DNA from: Alphaproteobacteria bacterium
GTDB taxonomy: Bacteria > Pseudomonadota > Alphaproteobacteria > Acetobacterales > Acetobacteraceae
Direction: 5' to 3'
NCBI GenBank assembly: GCA_026225015.1
Contig: JAMFRY010000171.1
Location: 1-8,068 of the forward strand
DNA length: 8,068 bases
Below the pieces are notes generated by a model. The model worked only from the letters and a program-made list of their open reading frames with translations, searched no databases and was not told where the DNA came from. Position 1 is the first letter of the stretch; each line of letters opens with the position of its first letter. Shown here piece after piece: positions 5,538 to 8,068 of this stretch. Position numbers and translations under genes: made by a program.

Positions 5538-7307
5538 ATGCCTAAATTGACGACCCTTCCCAATTCGGCGCCTTTCGCTCCGGAGCAGATCGCCGCCCTC
5601 GACCTGGTGATCGGCGCATCCTCGGTCGTGCAGCGCGCTTGGCTCTCCGGTTTTCTCGCCGGGCTGGACGCCGCCGAAGGCCGCGCCGAAAACCGCGGCG
5701 CGGAGATGTCCACTCCCCTCGCGGCGCCGGCCGAGAAGCCCAAACTGCTTATTATCTATGCCACCGAATCGGGAAATTCCGAGGCGCTCGCCGGCAAAGT
5801 GAAGCAGGATGCGGCCAAGCGCGGCTTTGCGGCCAAAATCCTGGACATGGGCGATGCTTCCGTGGACATGCTCAAGAACGCCGGCACGATTCTCGCGATC
5901 GTCTCCACCTGGGGCGACGGTGAACCGCCGCAGCGCGCCGCCCCGTTCTACCGGGCATTGATGGGCGAGGCCGCGCCGCGCCTTGAAGGGGTGAATTTCG
6001 CCGTGCTGGCGCTGGGAGATTCCTCCTATGCGCAGTTCTGCGAAACCGGCAGGCGGGTGGATGAACGTTTCGCCGCCCTGGGCGCCAGCCGCGCCGCCGA
6101 GCGCGTCGATCTCGATCTGGATTACGAGGCCCCTGCCAAAACCTGGCTCACCGCCACGCTGGAGCTGCTGGCGCCGAAGGATGCCGGCTCGGTCATCCAT
6201 GTGGATTTCCAGAAAATCCTGCCATCTGCCGCATCGAAAACCGCGCCCATCGCCGCCGAAATTACCGCCCATCACAAGCTCACCTCGGAGCGCGCGGATA
6301 GCGAGACCGTGCATTTGGAATTGTCCCTTGCCGGCTCCGGTCTCGCCTATGAACCGGGCGATGCGCTTGGCATCCAGCCGGAAAACGATCGGCAGGCGGT
6401 CGCCGAACTGCTACGCGCCGCCGGGCTGGAGGATGACCCTACTTTAAGCGAAGCATTGGCCACGCGTTACGACATCAACACGCTCACGCCCAAATTCATG
6501 AAGGACTACGCCGCGCTCACCGGCGATGCGACGCTCGGGCGGCTTGCCGAAGATGCTGGCAAACGCGCTGAATTCCTCGCCGGCCGGCAGATCGTCGATC
6601 TCCTGGAGGCCTTCCCGCACCGTATCGAGGCAGAGAAATTCACGGCTTTGCTGCGTCCCCTGGCGCCGCGTTATTATTCCATCGCCTCCTCGCAGAAGCT
6701 GGTTGGGGAAGAGGCGCATCTAACCATCGCGCGGCTGGCTTACGAAAGCGCCGGCCGGGCGCGCAAGGGCGTCGCCTCCACCATGGTCACCGATCACCGC
6801 AAGACCGGCGGCGCGTTGAACGTATTCGTGAAGCCCAACGCGCATTTCCGGCTGCCCAAGGACAATGCGGCGCCCATCATCATGATCGGCGCGGGCACCG
6901 GCATCGCCCCCTATCGCGGCTTCCTGCAGGAACGTGAAGCCACGGCAGCGGCCGGCGATTCTTGGCTGATTTTCGGCCACCGGCATTTTCTCTACGATTT
7001 TTTATACCAGCTCGAAATTCAGGACTGGCTCGCAAGCGGCGTTCTATCGCGCCTCGATCTGGCTTCCTCACGCGACCAGCCGGAGAAACGCTATGTGCAG
7101 CATGTGTTGTGGGAACAAAGGGACGCGCTGCTGAGCAAGCTGGCCGATGGCGCCACCCTTTATTTGTGCGGGGATGCAAAACACATGGCCCGCGATGTCG
7201 ATGCAACACTGATACGGATTCTTGGCCAAGGCAAGGACGCGGCGGAAGGGCAGGCAAGCCTGGACGCGCTGGTCACCTCCGGCCGCTACAAAAAGGATGT
7301 CTATTGA
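5538..7307 (+). CDS. cysJ: Assimilatory sulfite reductase (NADPH) flavoprotein, alpha subunit
   Basis: Diflavin reductase passing electrons from NADPH through FAD and FMN to the sulfite reductase hemoprotein in the cytoplasm. At 589 residues it is close to E. coli CysJ (599). After a leader with the CysJ-like PEQIAALDLVIGASSVVQRA (15-34), the flavodoxin domain has YATESGNSEA (74-83), STWGDGEPP (123-131) and LALGDSSYAQFC (158-169). The FAD domain has YEPGDALGI (271-279), RYYSIASS (378-385) and KGVASTM (410-416). The NADPH domain has GAGTGIAPYRGFLQERE (451-467), CGDAKHMARDV (544-554) and the C-terminal RYKKDVY typical of CysJ. All modules are intact. AAGG sits seven bases before the ATG, 26 bp after the siroheme gene. 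Its stop overlaps the cysH start (TGATG). The partner cysI does not lie beside it in this window, unlike the enterobacterial cysJIH order. Confidence 0.95.
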   Translation: MPKLTTLPNSAPFAPEQIAALDLVIGASSVVQRAWLSGFLAGLDAAEGRAENRGAEMSTPLAAPAEKPKLLIIYATESGNSEALAGKVKQDAAKRGFAAKILDMGDASVDMLKNAGTILAIVSTWGDGEPPQRAAPFYRALMGEAAPRLEGVNFAVLALGDSSYAQFCETGRRVDERFAALGASRAAERVDLDLDYEAPAKTWLTATLELLAPKDAGSVIHVDFQKILPSAASKTAPIAAEITAHHKLTSERADSETVHLELSLAGSGLAYEPGDALGIQPENDRQAVAELLRAAGLEDDPTLSEALATRYDINTLTPKFMKDYAALTGDATLGRLAEDAGKRAEFLAGRQIVDLLEAFPHRIEAEKFTALLRPLAPRYYSIASSQKLVGEEAHLTIARLAYESAGRARKGVASTMVTDHRKTGGALNVFVKPNAHFRLPKDNAAPIIMIGAGTGIAPYRGFLQEREATAAAGDSWLIFGHRHFLYDFLYQLEIQDWLASGVLSRLDLASSRDQPEKRYVQHVLWEQRDALLSKLADGATLYLCGDAKHMARDVDATLIRILGQGKDAAEGQASLDALVTSGRYKKDVY

Positions 7308-7993
7308 TGCTGGACGTGATCCCCCAATCCTCTGCGGAAACCGTTCTGGAGACCATGATCCAGGACCGCTTCTCCGGCTCCATCGCGCTGGTTTCCTCGT
7401 TTGGAACCGAATCCGCGATCCTGCTGCACATGATCGCGCAAATCGATCCATCGACCCCCGTGATCTTCCTCGACACCGGCAAGCTTTTCCCGGAGACCTT
7501 GGCCTATCGGGACGCACTGGTCGCCCGGCTTGGCCTGACGGACGTGCGCGCCATCCGGCCCAGTGGCGCCCAGCTCGCAGCCTACGACCCGGAAGGCCGG
7601 CTATGGCAACGCGACCCGGATCTTTGCTGCTCGATCCGCAAGACCAATCCGCTGGACGATGCGTTGGCCGGGTTCGAGGCCTGGATCACCGGACGCAAGC
7701 GCAGCCAGGGCGGTGCGCGCACCGCATTGGAAATGGTCGATACCGGCCCGGACGGACGCATCACCGTAAATCCGCTGGCATTCTGGGACGAGGGTCAGAT
7801 CAACGATTACTTTGAACGCCACGACCTGCCCCGCCATCCGCTGCAGGCGCAAGGCTACACCTCGATCGGCTGCGCCACCTGCACCCAGCGCGTGCTGCCC
7901 GGCGAGGACAAACGCGCCGGCCGCTGGGCCGGGCTGGACAAAACCGAATGCGGCATCCACATGCCCAGGCAGGCGGCCGCCGCGCACGCTTAA
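7307..7993 (+). CDS. cysH: Assimilatory adenylylsulfate (APS) reductase, thioredoxin-dependent
   Basis: Reduces activated sulfate to sulfite using thioredoxin in the cytoplasm, feeding the sulfite reductase of this operon. The 228-residue protein has the nucleotide-binding SSFGTES (30-36) and the FLDTGKLFPETL stretch (54-65). Cys107-Cys108 (DLCCSIRK) and Cys189-xx-Cys192 (GCATC) are the four ligands of the [4Fe-4S] cluster. ECGIH (214-218) carries the catalytic Cys215. The CC and CxxC pairs are known from APS-using reductases and absent from the cluster-free PAPS reductases of enterobacteria, so APS is the likely substrate and an APS kinase would not be needed for this step. The ATG shares bases with the cysJ stop (TGATG), implying translational coupling. 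A longer in-frame extension upstream lies within cysJ and is not needed. Confidence 0.94.
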   Translation: MLDVIPQSSAETVLETMIQDRFSGSIALVSSFGTESAILLHMIAQIDPSTPVIFLDTGKLFPETLAYRDALVARLGLTDVRAIRPSGAQLAAYDPEGRLWQRDPDLCCSIRKTNPLDDALAGFEAWITGRKRSQGGARTALEMVDTGPDGRITVNPLAFWDEGQINDYFERHDLPRHPLQAQGYTSIGCATCTQRVLPGEDKRAGRWAGLDKTECGIHMPRQAAAAHA

Positions 7994-8012
7994 ACACTGT
8001 AGGATGGGTGGA

Positions 8013-8057
8013 GGAGCCAAAGGTTCCAGCAAAGCGAAGCTTTGTCGGAAAGGCTCC
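8013..8057 (+). repeat. Long nested hairpin after cysH (possible dispersed repeat or attenuator)
   Basis: Outer arms GGAGCC (8013-8018) and GGCTCC (8052-8057) enclose TTCC/GGAA (8024-8027/8047-8050) and an inner stem GCAAAGC-GAA-GCTTTGT (8029-8045). Together they give about 17 pairs with one asymmetric bulge and one mismatch. The preceding TAGGATGGGTGG (8000-8011) resembles intergenic repeats seen in various proteobacteria. No T-tract follows, so it is not a standard intrinsic terminator. GGAGG (8058-8062) after it could be the ribosome site of a gene starting beyond the window. Confidence 0.55.
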
Positions 8058-8068
8058 GGAGGGTGAGC

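Noticed and set aside
5532..6314. Minus-strand open frame of 260 codons
   Set aside because: It mirrors the cysJ flavodoxin region. No domain, and cysJ is unmistakable on the other strand.
8004..8066. Short open frame of 20 codons starting in the terminal non-coding stretch
   Set aside because: It runs through the hairpin, has no ribosome site and a low-complexity basic product. The structure explains the sequence better.
8013..8068. Intrinsic terminator of the cys operon
   Set aside because: The stem is strong, but GGAGGGTGAGC follows instead of a T-tract.

Overview
The window is GC-rich, densely coding bacterial DNA holding eight protein genes, the first cut off by the left edge. Gene content and protein style point to an alphaproteobacterium, possibly of the Rhodospirillales/Acetobacteraceae kind. 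The pointers are a HisKA-like H-box of the HDLRNxLSSA type, a single-domain precorrin-2 dehydrogenase beginning MIPIALDPR, and an assimilatory APS reductase with CC and CxxC iron-sulfur ligands. The lineage is inferred from protein character, not from a search.

Layout. (1) 1-2417 is a divergent pair: a succinate-semialdehyde-type aldehyde dehydrogenase on the minus strand (C-terminus outside the window) and a zinc alcohol dehydrogenase on the plus strand. The 146-bp gap between them carries a perfect FNR/Anr/FixK box, TTGATTTTGATCAA, at class II spacing from a -10 element of the alcohol dehydrogenase, so this gene looks oxygen-regulated. (2) 2444-3316, minus strand, is a complete S-methyl-5'-thioadenosine phosphorylase for methylthioadenosine salvage, convergent with the alcohol dehydrogenase. 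(3) 3425-4776, plus strand, is a patatin-like lipase joined by a TGATG stop/start overlap to a small protein that has only the phosphoacceptor helices of a histidine kinase and no ATPase domain. (4) 4759-7993, plus strand, is an assimilatory sulfate reduction operon: siroheme synthase N-terminal domain, sulfite reductase flavoprotein (cysJ) and APS reductase (cysH). Its apparent promoter has an 18-bp palindrome between the -35 and -10 elements and a leader of about 130 nt. (5) The last 75 bases are non-coding and contain a long nested hairpin.

How the genes work together. CysH reduces APS to sulfite. CysJ supplies NADPH electrons to the sulfite reductase hemoprotein, and the CysG-type protein makes the siroheme that hemoprotein needs. 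The hemoprotein (cysI) and the uroporphyrinogen methyltransferase are not in the window. The alcohol and aldehyde dehydrogenases could oxidise an alcohol to an acid in sequence, or the alcohol dehydrogenase could work as a fermentative aldehyde reductase under low oxygen.

I see no rRNA, tRNA, CRISPR array, insertion sequence or phage gene, and no clearly new multi-gene system. The least ordinary items are the patatin plus kinase-fragment pair, the two palindromes placed within promoters, and the terminal hairpin.
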